Source: an uncultured Collinsella sp. (lineage in GTDB: Bacteria; Actinomycetota; Coriobacteriia; Coriobacteriales; Coriobacteriaceae). From it: a stretch of DNA of 64,000 bases. The stretch spans positions 150,401-214,400 of the forward strand of contig CABRHW010000002.1 of assembly GCA_902470765.1 (NCBI GenBank), given 5' to 3'. Position 1 is the stretch's first letter. Each line of letters starts with the position of its first letter. Shown here in pieces: positions 15,127-24,438 of this stretch. The notes under the pieces are model-generated. The model did not search any database, was not told where the DNA came from, and saw only the letters and a program-made list of their open reading frames with translations. A program made the position numbers and the translations under genes.

Positions 15127-17487
15127 CTAAGCCAACCCCAGCAATATGCCCGCCGAATGCACGACAAACGCCACGATCCAGGCGACCGTCACCTGAAACG
15201 CGAATACGGCCACGGCGTAACGCCCGCCCAGCTCACTCTTGACGGCACCGATGGACGCCACGCAAGGCGGGTACAGCAGCGTAAAGACCAAGAACACGTA
15301 AGCGGTAAACGGCGAAAACATGGCTGACAGTGCCGCGGGCGAGGTTGCACCCAAAAGCACTGTGAGCGTCGAGATGACGCTCTCCTTGGCAATGAGCCCC
15401 GTGACGAGTGCCGTCGAGGCGCGCCAATCGCCAAAGCCGAGCGGCGCCAACACCGGTGCGATGATGCTACCAAGACCGGCAAGCAGGCTTTGCGACTGGT
15501 CGGCGACCACGTTAAAGCGGATATCGAACGTCTGAAGGAACCAGATGACCACGGTAGCGGCAAAGATAATGGTAAAGGCCTTGGTAATAAAGTCCTTGGC
15601 CTTATCCCATGCCAGCATCACCGTCGTCTTGACGCTCGGCAGGCGGTAATTGGGAAGCTCCATGATAAACGGCACCGGGTCGCCCTTAAATGCCGTGCGG
15701 TTGAGCACCAAAGCCGCGATGCAGCCGACCACGATGCCGATCAGATAGAGCGAGACCATGGCGGGGACCGTCGCCTGCGGGAAGAATGCTCCGCACAGCA
15801 GACCGTAGACCGGCAACTTGGCCGAGCAGCTCATGAACGGCGTGAGCATGACGGTCATCTTGCGGTCGTGCTCGGATGGGAGCGTACGGGTCGACATGAT
15901 AGCCGGCACGGTGCAGCCAAAACCGACGAGCATGGGCACAAAGCTGCGGCCCGACAGGCCAAAGCGACGCAACACCTTATCCATGACAAAGGCCACGCGC
16001 GCCATGTAGCCCGAGTCTTCCAGAATGGAAAGGAACAAGAAGAGCACGACGATAATCGGCAGGAAGGTCAGCACGCTGCCCACGCCCGTAAGCACGCCGT
16101 CGACAGCCAGCGAGCGCACTACGTCGTTGGTGCCGAACGCCTTGAGACCCGCATCGGCCGAGGCGATGATGGCAGCGATGCCGTCCTCCATAAGTCCCTG
16201 CAACGCCGCGCCGATCACGCCAAACGTCAGCCAAAAGACGAGACCCATGATCACCAGAAACGCCGGAATGGCCGTGTAACGACCCGTCAGGATGCGGTCA
16301 ATCTTGACGGAGCGCACGTGCTCGCGGCTCTCGTGCGGCTTGACGACGCAACGCCCGCACACGTCGCCGATAAAGCCGAAGCGCATGTCAGCTAGCGCAG
16401 ATAGACGGTCGGTGCCGGCCTCGCCCTCCATTTGGCTAATGATGTGCTCGATGGCGTCGAGCTCGTTGCGGTCCAGGTGAAGCGCCTCGGTCACCAGCTC
16501 GTCGCCCTCAACCAGCTTGGTCGCCGCAAAACGCACGGGAATGTGCGCCGTCGCGGCATGGTCCTCGATAAGGTTGGCGATGCCGTGAATGCAGCGATGC
16601 AGCGCGCCGCCGTCCGGACCATCGGGCGCGCAGAAGTCCAGGCGACCGGGGCGCTCGCGGAACCGCGCCACGTGCAAGGCATGATCCACCAACTCGCCAA
16701 TACCCTCGTTGCGGGCAGCGCTAATGGGAACAACAGGCACGCCCAGCAGGCTCTCGAGCAGGTTGACGTCCACGGCGCCGCCGTTGGCCGTCACCTCGTC
16801 CATCATGTTGAGCGCGATGACCATAGGACGGTCAAGCTCCATGAGCTGCAGTGTCAGGTACAGGTTACGCTCAATGTTGGTGGCGTCAATGATGTCGATG
16901 ATGGCGTCCGGGCGCTCGTCAAGGATGAACTGACGGCTCACGACCTCTTCGCCTGTGTACGGCGACAGGGAGTAAATGCCAGGCAGGTCGGTAACGCTCG
17001 CCTCGGGATGGTTACGGATGGTGCCATCTTTGCGGTCGACCGTCACGCCGGGAAAGTTACCGACGTGCTGGTTGGAGCCCGTCAGCTGGTTGAATAACGT
17101 GGTCTTGCCGCAGTTTTGGTTGCCGGCGAGGGCAAAGTGCAGCGGCGCGCCCTCGGGCACGGCCGTCTTTGCCGCACGGGGCGAATACGTCCCCTCGCCC
17201 AGGGCCGGATGCTCCGTCGTGCCGATTGCGGCGTTAGCGCGCGGACCCGTATCGGTGTCGTGAATACCCACGAGCTCGATGCGAGCGGCATCGTCCTTGC
17301 GCAGCGTCAACTCGTAGCCACGCAGGCGAATCTCGAGCGGATCGCCCATGGGGGCGTACTTCATCATGGTGACTTCGGTGCCCGGCGTTAGACCCATGTC
17401 CAAAATATGCTGTCGGAGTGCCTGATCGTCCGATGCCACCGATGCGACAACGGCGTCCTTTCCAATCTCGAGTGTATCGAGCTTCAC
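15127..17487 (-). CDS. feoB: FeoA-FeoB fusion ferrous iron transporter
   Basis: Anaerobic Fe(II) importer in the inner membrane, 786 residues. Residues 1-75 form a FeoA-like SH3 domain (LRQHILDMGLTPGTEV). A linker leads to the G domain: GNQNCGKT (about 124-131), DLPGIYSLSPYT, and NMMDE. The transmembrane core has the gate motifs GFGCTVPAIMSTRTL, FMSCSAKLPVY and AKESVISTL. GTG at 17487 follows GGGGGAGGAA by 7 nt. A longer frame to 17712 would read through the promoter and was rejected. In many bacteria FeoA and FeoB are separate; here they are one chain. Confidence 0.92.
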   Translation of the reverse strand: MKLDTLEIGKDAVVASVASDDQALRQHILDMGLTPGTEVTMMKYAPMGDPLEIRLRGYELTLRKDDAARIELVGIHDTDTGPRANAAIGTTEHPALGEGTYSPRAAKTAVPEGAPLHFALAGNQNCGKTTLFNQLTGSNQHVGNFPGVTVDRKDGTIRNHPEASVTDLPGIYSLSPYTGEEVVSRQFILDERPDAIIDIIDATNIERNLYLTLQLMELDRPMVIALNMMDEVTANGGAVDVNLLESLLGVPVVPISAARNEGIGELVDHALHVARFRERPGRLDFCAPDGPDGGALHRCIHGIANLIEDHAATAHIPVRFAATKLVEGDELVTEALHLDRNELDAIEHIISQMEGEAGTDRLSALADMRFGFIGDVCGRCVVKPHESREHVRSVKIDRILTGRYTAIPAFLVIMGLVFWLTFGVIGAALQGLMEDGIAAIIASADAGLKAFGTNDVVRSLAVDGVLTGVGSVLTFLPIIVVLFLFLSILEDSGYMARVAFVMDKVLRRFGLSGRSFVPMLVGFGCTVPAIMSTRTLPSEHDRKMTVMLTPFMSCSAKLPVYGLLCGAFFPQATVPAMVSLYLIGIVVGCIAALVLNRTAFKGDPVPFIMELPNYRLPSVKTTVMLAWDKAKDFITKAFTIIFAATVVIWFLQTFDIRFNVVADQSQSLLAGLGSIIAPVLAPLGFGDWRASTALVTGLIAKESVISTLTVLLGATSPAALSAMFSPFTAYVFLVFTLLYPPCVASIGAVKSELGGRYAVAVFAFQVTVAWIVAFVVHSAGILLGLA

Positions 17488-17534
17488 GTCCGTGTTCCTC
17501 CCCCGGCGCCCACTGGGCGTTGCATTTATGTTCA

Positions 17535-17563
17535 CCATGGCTAACCGTTTGCCATGGCTAACC
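17535..17563 (-). promoter_or_regulatory. Direct-repeat operator upstream of feoAB
   Basis: On the minus strand GGTTAGCCATGG occurs twice (17563-17552 and 17546-17535), 17 nt apart, between the predicted promoter and the GTG start. GGTTAGCC resembles the half-site of DtxR/IdeR-type metal regulators, so iron-dependent repression is plausible. This is inference. Confidence 0.5.
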
Positions 17564-17576
17564 AATTTATCCATGC

Positions 17577-17606
17577 ATGATAGCGCGAACATACAGCAAC
17601 GTTCAA
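17577..17606 (-). promoter_or_regulatory. Probable feoAB promoter
   Basis: On the minus strand TTGAAC (17606-17601) and TATCAT (17582-17577) are separated by 18 nt. The GGTTAGCC repeats begin just downstream of the -10 box. Confidence 0.6.
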
Positions 17607-17614
17607 TCGGCAGA

Positions 17615-17646
17615 TTGGTGCAGGGGGACGGATTACTTTGCACCAA
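17615..17646. repeat. Short palindrome, family 3, copy 1
   Basis: TTGGTGCA (17615-17622) and TGCACCAA (17639-17646) flank GGGGGACGGATTACTT. A near-identical copy in inverse orientation is at 62173-62205. It lies upstream of the feoAB promoter. Confidence 0.8.
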
Positions 17647-17692
17647 GCCCTTGACAGCTAGAACGATGCCGATGTCTTGGAACCAACAGCAA

Positions 17693-17791
17693 AAGCCCGC
17701 CAGAGCAAGCAAGGTGCCTTGAGGTAAGGCGGCATAGACCTTCTGGTCATGCCGCCGAAGTTGAAAGGCAGATTGCCGCTCTGGCGGGCTT
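17693..17791 (+). repeat. Structured repeat, family 1, copy A
   Basis: 99-nt element with a 13-bp perfect outer stem (17693-17705 with 17779-17791), an inner GCCTT/AAGGC stem bordered by a 2x2 GG/GA mismatch, a purine-rich internal loop, and an apical hairpin GGCGGCATAGACC-TTCT-GGTCATGCCGCC with one bulged A. The same architecture recurs at 43585 and 43689. Orientation is given for the strand on which the conserved purine loops read GA/GG. It lies between the esterase 3' end and feoAB. Confidence 0.85.
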
Positions 17792-17831
17792 GTAGCGTCA
17801 AGTGGTTACGGCGTTTGGTAAAACGCCGTAA

Positions 17832-18734
17832 CTAAAACCCGTGGCGCTCCAGGAAGCGGAAGGCTAGGCGAATCCAAGGGCGGACCGCCACCTGCTTGTC
17901 CTCGTTGTCGACCGCGGTGTTGGCGTTGCCGAGCGAAAGGCCGTGACCACCCTGGTCGAAGACGTGCATCTCGCATGCAACGCCCTCCTCGGCCATGCGC
18001 TGCGCAAACGGGTAGACCTGCGCGATCGGTGCCGTCTTGTCGTCGGACACGCCCCACACAAAGGTCGGCGGCATCTGACGCGAAACATGCGTGGTGGGGC
18101 AGATATCGGCCAAATGCTCGTCAGTTGCCTCGCCACCCGTCACCATCGACAGGTAGTCGTTGAGCAGATCGCGCCCCGTCTTGCCGCCCGTCTTGGGCAC
18201 ACGCAAGTCAATGCGCGGATCGCGCGTCTGCATGTCACGCACATAGGCAAAGTTGAGCAATGGATAACCCAGCACCACGGCATCGGGACGAATGTCGTCC
18301 GGACGCGCCCCGGCAAGTGCCGCGAAGGGGCCGGTCTTCCACTGTGTTGCCAGCGAGGCGCAAATCATGCCGCCAGCAGAAAAGCCCACGACGCACACGC
18401 GCTTGGGGTCGACATGCCACTCGTCGGCATTCGCGCGCACCGTGGCGACCATCTTGGCAAGATCTGCCTGGGGGTGCGGAAAGCTCACGTCACCCGTAGA
18501 ACTCGTGACATAGTTGAGCACAAAGGCCTGGTAGCCGCGGTCCAAAAATGCAAACGCCACCGGGTCCTGCTCGTGCGGAGCGATATGCGTAAACCCGCCT
18601 CCGCCGCAGATGATCACCGCGGGGCGACGGCCATTGGGCTTGTCGGGCAGCGGCTCGGCACCCAGATACGTAAAGGTCGCCGGATAATCCTCGGTCGGCT
18701 CCTCGCCCCACAGCGCATGGTTCTCGACAATCAT
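17832..18734 (-). CDS. Alpha/beta hydrolase, acetyl-esterase-like
   Basis: Cytoplasmic serine hydrolase of 300 residues, no signal peptide. The oxyanion-hole segment AVIICGGGGFTHIAPHEQD is near residue 40, the nucleophile serine is in VVGFSAGGM, the catalytic Asp in WGVSDDKTAP and the His in DQGGHGLSLG. The layout matches carbohydrate acetyl-esterases of the BD-FAE/acetylxylan type, which remove acetyl groups from sugars, though the substrate is unproven. The ATG at 18734 follows AAGGGAG by 5 nt. The longer frame to 18941 has no homologous extension. It is transcribed alone, divergent from the PTS EIIA gene. Confidence 0.82.
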   Translation of the reverse strand: MIVENHALWGEEPTEDYPATFTYLGAEPLPDKPNGRRPAVIICGGGGFTHIAPHEQDPVAFAFLDRGYQAFVLNYVTSSTGDVSFPHPQADLAKMVATVRANADEWHVDPKRVCVVGFSAGGMICASLATQWKTGPFAALAGARPDDIRPDAVVLGYPLLNFAYVRDMQTRDPRIDLRVPKTGGKTGRDLLNDYLSMVTGGEATDEHLADICPTTHVSRQMPPTFVWGVSDDKTAPIAQVYPFAQRMAEEGVACEMHVFDQGGHGLSLGNANTAVDNEDKQVAVRPWIRLAFRFLERHGF

Positions 18735-18919
18735 ATGTGCTCCCTTCGCGCAAATTATGCGCACTCTTTTTTCGCATCTAAGCGTACCCCAGTTGGGTGC
18801 AGGACGTAGAAACTCTCCGGCAATAAGTTTCCCTCCAACTGATATATCACATAATCCCAGCTCAGAGGTATCGCTGAGCAGCGTAGAATAGGGGCGTTGA
18901 CCAAGCCGCGAAACACATA

Positions 18920-18931
18920 TGAAACGTTTCC
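18920..18931 (+). promoter_or_regulatory. LacI/CcpA-like palindrome upstream of EIIA
   Basis: TGAAACGTTTCC contains the perfect palindrome GAAACGTTTC (18921-18930), about 48 nt before the EIIA start. It matches the general operator shape of LacI/GalR-family regulators and cre sites. A possible -10 TAGAAT lies near 18885. Confidence 0.45.
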
Positions 18932-18977
18932 GGCAAACCAAACGCGCGATATGCGCCTATTTAAGTTGGAGGCAACT

Positions 18978-19541
18978 ATGGGTCTGCTCGATTCGCTTAA
19001 GTCCACCTTCACCTCGACCGGCGAGGCGTCCGTTCCGCCCGCAGCAAGCTTCGCCACCCGCGAAGGCGTCATCTATGCCCCCGTCAACGGCGTGCTCGTC
19101 AACCTGGACGAGGTTCCCGACGAGACGATCGCCTCGGGCATGCTTGGCCAAGGCTATGGCATCGAGCCCATTACCGGCACCATCTATGCGCCCGCCAACG
19201 GCCGCATCGGCGCCACCACTGTCACCAACCACTCCATTGGCATGATCACCGAGGACGGTCTTCGCGTGTTCATCCATGTTGGCCTGGGCACCGTGGAAAT
19301 GAACGGCAAGGGTTTTGCCCGCTTTGTCGAGATGGGCGATGTGGTCAAGGCAGGCCAGCCGCTCATCAGCTTCGACCGCGAGGCCATTAAGGCCGCTGGT
19401 CACGAGGACATCGTGACCGTCATCGTCTCCGAGCTCGATCGTCTTAAGAGCATCGACCATGTCGGCGAGTCCGGAACGCTTATCGGCGGCAACCCGCTCG
19501 TCAAGCTTGGCGACCCGCTGCTGGTAGCCAAGACCAAGTAG
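18978..19541 (+). CDS. PTS glucose-type EIIA protein, free-standing
   Basis: Cytoplasmic phosphocarrier, 187 residues, that receives phosphate from HPr and passes it to an EIIB domain. The EIIA-Glc fold signatures are [31 protein letters not shown] (partial segments of the first hairpins), then [18 protein letters not shown], and the active-site histidine in [17 protein letters not shown]. The ATG at 18978 follows TTGGAGGC by 5 nt; an upstream frame start is not supported. No EIIB or EIIC lies next to it, so it may serve the EIIBC at 38345, which has no EIIA of its own. A strong terminator follows. Confidence 0.9.
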   Translation: MGLLDSLKSTFTSTGEASVPPAASFATREGVIYAPVNGVLVNLDEVPDETIASGMLGQGYGIEPITGTIYAPANGRIGATTVTNHSIGMITEDGLRVFIHVGLGTVEMNGKGFARFVEMGDVVKAGQPLISFDREAIKAAGHEDIVTVIVSELDRLKSIDHVGESGTLIGGNPLVKLGDPLLVAKTK

Positions 19542-19581
19542 CCAGGCCCCGCGCCACACAGCCAAAAGGCACCTCGTCAAG

Positions 19582-19612
19582 CGCCCGCGACCATCTGGCC
19601 GCGGGCGTTTTT
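19582..19612 (+). terminator. EIIA gene terminator
   Basis: CGCCCGCG and CGCGGGCG form a perfect 8-bp stem followed by five T residues, 40 nt after the stop codon. Confidence 0.9.
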
Positions 19613-19722
19613 CGTTTGAAAAACCATCCCGCCAATGCCTTATCTGTATAGCCCAAATGAGCCGAGCTGCTAGAATATCGAACTGTATGGATAACTATCA
19701 TTCAACCGTTATGGGAGGATAC

Positions 19723-21126
19723 GTGAACCGCACCAAAATCGCGCAGCTCTATGCCGATGCCGAGTCGCTCGGCGGCCAGACCGTCACCGTCGCCGGCTGG
19801 GTCAAGTCCGTCCGCGACATGAAGAACTTTGGCTTTGTTACGCTCAACGACGGCAGCTGCTTCCGCGACCTGCAGGTCGTCATGAACCGCGAGGCACTCG
19901 ACAACTACGATGAGATCGCCCATCAAAACGTCTCGGCCGCACTCATTTGCACCGGCACCGTCAAGCTGACCCCCGATGCGCCCCAGCCTTTCGAGCTTTC
20001 TGCCACCTCCATCGAGGTCGAGGGCACGAGCGCCCCGGATTACCCGCTGCAGAAGAAGCGCGCAACCGTCGAGTTCCTGCGCACCCAGCAGCACCTGCGC
20101 CCGCGCACCAACCTGTTCCGCGCCGTGTTCCGCATCCGTTCTGTCGCGGCTGCCGCCATCCACCGCTTCTTCCAGGAGCAGGACTTTGTCTACGTCAACA
20201 CCCCCATCATCACCACGAGTGACTGCGAGGGCGCCGGCGAAATGTTCCGCGTGACCACGCTCGACCCCAAAAATCCGCCCCTCACCGAGTCCGGCGAGGT
20301 CGACTGGAGCCAGGACTTCTTTGGCAAGCATGCGAGCCTCACCGTGTCCGGCCAGCTCAATGCCGAGAACTTTGCCATGGCCTTTGGCGACGTGTACACC
20401 TTTGGCCCCACCTTCCGCGCCGAAAACTCCAACACCACGCGCCACGCCGCCGAGTTTTGGATGATCGAGCCCGAGATGGCCTTCGCCGACCTCAACGACT
20501 ACATGGACAACGCCGAGGCCATGCTCAAGTACGTCCTTAAGGACGTTATGGCCACCTGCCCCGACGAGCTCAATATGCTCAACAAGTTTGTGGACAAGGG
20601 TCTGCTCGAGCGCCTGGACCATGTCGCCAACTCCGACTTCGCCCGCGTTACCTACACCGAGGCCGTCGAGATCCTGGAGCAGGCCGTCGCTGCTGGCCAC
20701 CAGTTTGATTACCCCGTCAGCTGGGGCATCGACTTGCAGACCGAGCACGAGCGCTTCCTGACCGAGGAGCACTTTAAGCGCCCGACCTTCGTGACCGACT
20801 ACCCGGCCGAGATCAAGGCGTTCTACATGCGCATGAACGAGGACGGCAAGACCGTCGCCGCCGCCGACTGCCTGGTTCCCGGTATCGGCGAGATTATCGG
20901 CGGCTCCCAGCGCGAGGAGCGCCTGGATCTGCTCGAGGCCCGCATCAAGGACCTGGGCATGAATCCCGAGCAGTACAAGTACTACCTTGACCTGCGCCGC
21001 TACGGTTCCTGCAAGCACGCCGGCTACGGTCTGGGCTTCGAGCGCTTGGTCATGTATCTGACCGGCGTGGGCAACATCCGCGACGTCCTGCCGCACCCGC
21101 GCACCGTGGGCAACGCCGACTTCTAA
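19723..21126 (+). CDS. asnS: Asparaginyl-tRNA synthetase
   Basis: Charges tRNA-Asn with asparagine; class II synthetase, 467 residues, the normal length. The N-terminal OB-fold is seen in [20 protein letters not shown]. Motif 2 is in [25 protein letters not shown] and motif 3 in [26 protein letters not shown] is the asparagine-type reading rather than the aspartate-type. The GTG at 19723 follows GGGAGG by 5 nt; the ATG codons upstream at 19657 and 19687 lack a ribosome binding site. It is monocistronic with a strong terminator. Confidence 0.96.
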   Translation: MNRTKIAQLYADAESLGGQTVTVAGWVKSVRDMKNFGFVTLNDGSCFRDLQVVMNREALDNYDEIAHQNVSAALICTGTVKLTPDAPQPFELSATSIEVEGTSAPDYPLQKKRATVEFLRTQQHLRPRTNLFRAVFRIRSVAAAAIHRFFQEQDFVYVNTPIITTSDCEGAGEMFRVTTLDPKNPPLTESGEVDWSQDFFGKHASLTVSGQLNAENFAMAFGDVYTFGPTFRAENSNTTRHAAEFWMIEPEMAFADLNDYMDNAEAMLKYVLKDVMATCPDELNMLNKFVDKGLLERLDHVANSDFARVTYTEAVEILEQAVAAGHQFDYPVSWGIDLQTEHERFLTEEHFKRPTFVTDYPAEIKAFYMRMNEDGKTVAAADCLVPGIGEIIGGSQREERLDLLEARIKDLGMNPEQYKYYLDLRRYGSCKHAGYGLGFERLVMYLTGVGNIRDVLPHPRTVGNADF

Positions 21127-21173
21127 TCGTCGGACGTTAGCTCGCGTCGTCACACGCCAACGCTCATCGCATA

Positions 21174-21208
21174 AGCGTCTCTCGACATCGGTCGAGAGAC
21201 GCTTTTTT
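21174..21208 (+). terminator. asnS terminator
   Basis: GCGTCTCTCGAC and GTCGAGAGACGC form a 12-bp stem followed by six T residues, 48 nt after the asnS stop. Confidence 0.93.
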
Positions 21209-21384
21209 CAACAGCATCCGTCAAGCTTTTGGCAAGTTTTTGGTCAGTTGAGCAGGGCTGTTGAAAACTCGACCCGCCGTTTGCCGACGACTACCGACCG
21301 CCCAGAGCGCCCTGCGCCCCTGGGGAAGCCCCACGTCCTAGGCTCCATACCGTCGCCACCCAAAACGGAAAGGACGTGGGCACC

Positions 21385-22170
21385 ATGACCGAAGCCGCTG
21401 TTGAAACCTACGACACCACAACTAGAGGCGCCGCCTCGATGGCAGCCTATCGCGCCGTTCGCATCCTGCAACTATTAAGCGAAAACACCGGCGAGGACAA
21501 GGCCATGCTTTCCGATGAGTTGATCCGGCGCCTCGCCCATCCCGACGACCCCGCCCGCATGCCCATCTCGGCGGCGCGGCGCAGCATCTACACCGCCATC
21601 TCCGCGCTTCGCCATGCCGGATACGAAATTGAGTACAAACGCGGCGTGGGCTACAAACTTCTTACCCGCCCGCTCACCGATGAAGAGATCATCCGGCTCC
21701 ACGGTATGGTCATGCGCAACCGCTCCACGCCTATCGCTATCCGCAAGAGCATGGCGCAGCACTTAGTTGCCATGGCGAGCGCCGACGTTCGCGGCTACCT
21801 CGATACACCCGAACCCGCTCCAAGCGCAGGCAGCAAGGCTACCAAGGCAACACGCACGCCCATCAAGCGCATCGACACGTGCGAGCTCGTCGAGCAGGCC
21901 ATCGACCACGGAACCACGGTAAGTTTTGATATTTCGAGCGTCACGACACGTGGCGAAACCGAAGCAGCACGGATGACACTCCGTCCCTTTGCCATCAAGC
22001 AGCGCGATGGCATCTCGTATCTGCTGGGAACGGTCTACGACGCCCGAGGCGCCGATGACACGTTGCGTACTGTAGAGATTGGCCGAATGAGAAACGTCAC
22101 CACACGTCTCCTCGACGGCAAGAAGCTCTTCGCCGCCCTGGACGAGGACGACGCCTCCTCCGCCGCATAA
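21385..22170 (+). CDS. HTH/WYL-like transcriptional regulator
   Basis: Predicted DNA-binding regulator of 261 residues. Residues about 15-95 read as a winged helix-turn-helix (AAYRAVRILQLLSE ... RRSIYTAISALRHAGYEIEY). The C-terminal part resembles a WYL ligand domain (MTLRPFAIKQRDGISYLLGTVYD ... RTVEIGRMRNV), but the W-Y-L residues themselves are replaced (SYL). ATG at 21385 follows GGAAAGGA by 10 nt; a GTG at 21376 is too close. It is monocistronic, upstream of the ABC transporter operon, which it could regulate. The target and ligand are unknown. Confidence 0.75.
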   Translation: MTEAAVETYDTTTRGAASMAAYRAVRILQLLSENTGEDKAMLSDELIRRLAHPDDPARMPISAARRSIYTAISALRHAGYEIEYKRGVGYKLLTRPLTDEEIIRLHGMVMRNRSTPIAIRKSMAQHLVAMASADVRGYLDTPEPAPSAGSKATKATRTPIKRIDTCELVEQAIDHGTTVSFDISSVTTRGETEAARMTLRPFAIKQRDGISYLLGTVYDARGADDTLRTVEIGRMRNVTTRLLDGKKLFAALDEDDASSAA

Positions 22171-22330
22171 GACCCTCCGCCGCCCATTCGACTACCCGTA
22201 CCGCCCATCCGATTCTGTATTAAAAAACCCGCCAGGCTGTTGTAAAAATGGACATCAGCGCTACTATAGTTCCACTTGCACTTTGTCCCAGTGCAGTGTT
22301 TCCAGCCATTTTTATACTAGGGGTAATGAT

Positions 22331-23311
22331 ATGAAGGACATCACCATCAGCCGCAGGAGCCTTCTGGTCTCCGCCGGCCTGCTCGCGCTCGCCCCGCTCG
22401 CCGGATGCGGCGGCAACTCTGGTTCCGGCTCTGCTGCCGCCGGTTCCGACTACACCATCGGCGTTCTGCAGCTCACCGAGCACTCCGCACTCGATGCCGC
22501 CAACGACGGCTTTGTCAAGGCCATCAAGGAGAGCGGCCTTAAGGTCAAGATCGACCAGAAGAACGCCCAGAACGACCAGTCCACGTGTAAGTCCATCGCC
22601 GACAAGTTCGTGGGCGATGGCGTCGACCTGATTTATGCCATCGCCACGCCCGCCGCGCAGGCCGCCGCCGGTGCCACGGCCGATATCCCCATCGTGGGCT
22701 GCGCCATCACCGACTACGCCGCCTCCGGCCTGGTACAGGACAACGACAAGCCCGGCACCAACGTCACGGGCGCTTCCGACCTCACCCCGGTCGCCGAGCA
22801 GCTCAAGATGATGCAGAAGGTCCTGCCCGACGTTAAAAAAGTCGGCCTGCTCTACTGCACCGCCGAGTCCAACTCCGACGTCCAGATCAAGGCCGCCAAA
22901 AAGGAGCTCGATAAGCTGGGCCTCGAGTACACCGATTTCACCGTCTCGAGCTCCAACGAGATCCAGTCCGTCGTCGAGTCTGCCGTGGGCAAGGTCGACG
23001 CGTTGTACTCCCCCACCGACAACACCATCGCCGCGGGTGCCTCGCAGGTCGGCCAGATCTGCAAGGAGAACAAGCTTCCCTTCGTGACTGGCGAGGAGGG
23101 TATGTGCATGGCCGGCGGCCTTTTCACCCTCTCCATCAACTATGAGGACCTGGGCTACGCCGCGGGCGAGATGGCCGTTAAGATCCTGAAGGGCGAGGCC
23201 AAGCCCGAAGACATGCCGATCAAGCACCTCTCGAGCAAGGACCTAGTCGTCGTCAAGAACGACGAGATGGCCGAGGCGCTGGGCATCGATCTTTCCGCTC
23301 TGGACGCGTAA
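22331..23311 (+). CDS. ABC transporter substrate-binding lipoprotein, TrpX-like
   Basis: Surface lipoprotein of 326 residues that captures a small ligand for the permease and ATPase downstream. The N-terminus has a signal with arginines (SRRSLLVSAGLLALAPLAGC) ending in a lipobox cysteine near residue 26, followed by a Gly/Ser linker. The mature part (YTIGVLQLTEHSALDAANDG ... DIPIVGCAITDYA) is typical of the TrpX-like ABC substrate-binding family. The ATG at 22331 follows AGGGG by about 8 nt. A 10-bp hairpin at 23382 separates it from the permease gene. Tryptophan or another aromatic compound is a possible ligand, unproven. Confidence 0.85.
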   Translation: MKDITISRRSLLVSAGLLALAPLAGCGGNSGSGSAAAGSDYTIGVLQLTEHSALDAANDGFVKAIKESGLKVKIDQKNAQNDQSTCKSIADKFVGDGVDLIYAIATPAAQAAAGATADIPIVGCAITDYAASGLVQDNDKPGTNVTGASDLTPVAEQLKMMQKVLPDVKKVGLLYCTAESNSDVQIKAAKKELDKLGLEYTDFTVSSSNEIQSVVESAVGKVDALYSPTDNTIAAGASQVGQICKENKLPFVTGEEGMCMAGGLFTLSINYEDLGYAAGEMAVKILKGEAKPEDMPIKHLSSKDLVVVKNDEMAEALGIDLSALDA

Positions 23312-23381
23312 TGCCATACGCGGCATGCGTCTAGAGCCCGTGCTCGCGCTTTAGCCGCGTTATTCAATATCTGAGCCACAG

Positions 23382-23410
23382 GGGCGGGCGCTGTAGACCG
23401 GCGTCCGCCC
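23382..23410 (+). terminator. Intra-operon hairpin
   Basis: GGGCGGGCGC (23382-23391) and GCGTCCGCCC (23401-23410) pair over 10 bp with one G-U. It is followed by a T-poor tail, so it may be a partial terminator or stability element giving more binding protein than permease. Confidence 0.6.
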
Positions 23411-23514
23411 TGCTTGTTTCAGGTAAAACAAAACGTCTGTCCGCAGCTCTTCTATGCATTGTTACCGCTATTATGGTGAATCACGTGTCCACCCTATCCT
23501 AGGAGGTATGAAGC

Positions 23515-24438
23515 ATGCTCATTGCATTGCAGGGCGCCGTTTCGCAGGGCGTCCTCTGGGGCATTATGGTGCTTGGCGTGTTTATCACGTTCCGCCTGCT
23601 CGACATTCCCGATATGACCTGCGACGGCAGCTTTGCCCTCGGCGGCTGCGTCTGCGCTGTGCTCATCGTCAATAACAACGTCGACCCGCTGCTCGCCGTG
23701 CTGGCCGGTATGTGCGCCGGCGCCATCGCGGGTGCCGTCACGGGCATTTTGACCACCGTCTTCGAGATTCCTGCGATCCTCGCCGGAATCCTCACCCAGA
23801 TCAGCCTGTGGTCCATCAACCTGCGCATCATGGGCAAGTCCAATACGCCCATTCTTGCCAAAGGCACCGTATTCTCGGCCGTCAGCAATATGACCGGTCT
23901 GCCGCAGTCCACCGTTGCCATCATCTTGGGCATCCTGCTCGCCGTGGCTATCGTTGCCATCCTGTATTGGTTCTTTGGCACCGAGATCGGCTCGGCGCTG
24001 CGCGCCACCGGCAACAACGAGTACATGATCCGCGCTCTGGGCGTCAACACCAACTCCACCAAGATGATCGCCCTCGTGCTCTCCAACGCCCTCATCGGCC
24101 TTTCGGGCGCGCTCATCTGCCAGAGCCAGAAGTATGCCGACATTGGTATGGGCACCGGTGCCATCGTTATCGGTCTTGCCGCCATTGTTATCGGTGAGGT
24201 GCTCGGCCGTCTGCTGCCCGGCGGCCTCACGCAGTTTAGCGTCCGTCTTGCCTCCGCCGTCTTTGGCTCCGTGGTGTACTTCCTTATCCGCGCCATCGTG
24301 CTGCAGTTGGGCATGGACGCCAACGACATGAAGTTGCTCTCCGCCGTGATCGTCGCCGTGGCCCTGTGCGTGCCCGTGGTTTGGGAGCGCTATAAGCTCC
24401 GCAGCTCCTACACGAAGGGGGATGAGGCAGATGCTTAA
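23515..24438 (+). CDS. ABC transporter permease, TrpY-like
   Basis: Integral membrane permease of 307 residues with about eight or nine hydrophobic segments. MTCDGSFALGGCVCAVLI, FEIPAILAGILTQISLWSIN and ATGNNEYMIRALGVN (the cytoplasmic coupling loop) are typical of the branched-chain-type permeases paired with TrpX-like binding proteins. AGGAGG lies 8 nt before the ATG. It overlaps the ATPase gene by 8 nt, indicating translational coupling. Confidence 0.87.
   Translation: MLIALQGAVSQGVLWGIMVLGVFITFRLLDIPDMTCDGSFALGGCVCAVLIVNNNVDPLLAVLAGMCAGAIAGAVTGILTTVFEIPAILAGILTQISLWSINLRIMGKSNTPILAKGTVFSAVSNMTGLPQSTVAIILGILLAVAIVAILYWFFGTEIGSALRATGNNEYMIRALGVNTNSTKMIALVLSNALIGLSGALICQSQKYADIGMGTGAIVIGLAAIVIGEVLGRLLPGGLTQFSVRLASAVFGSVVYFLIRAIVLQLGMDANDMKLLSAVIVAVALCVPVVWERYKLRSSYTKGDEADA

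Noticed and set aside
22283..22330. Longer N-terminus for the TrpX-like lipoprotein
   Set aside because: The 16 extra residues precede the signal peptide and lack a ribosome binding site.
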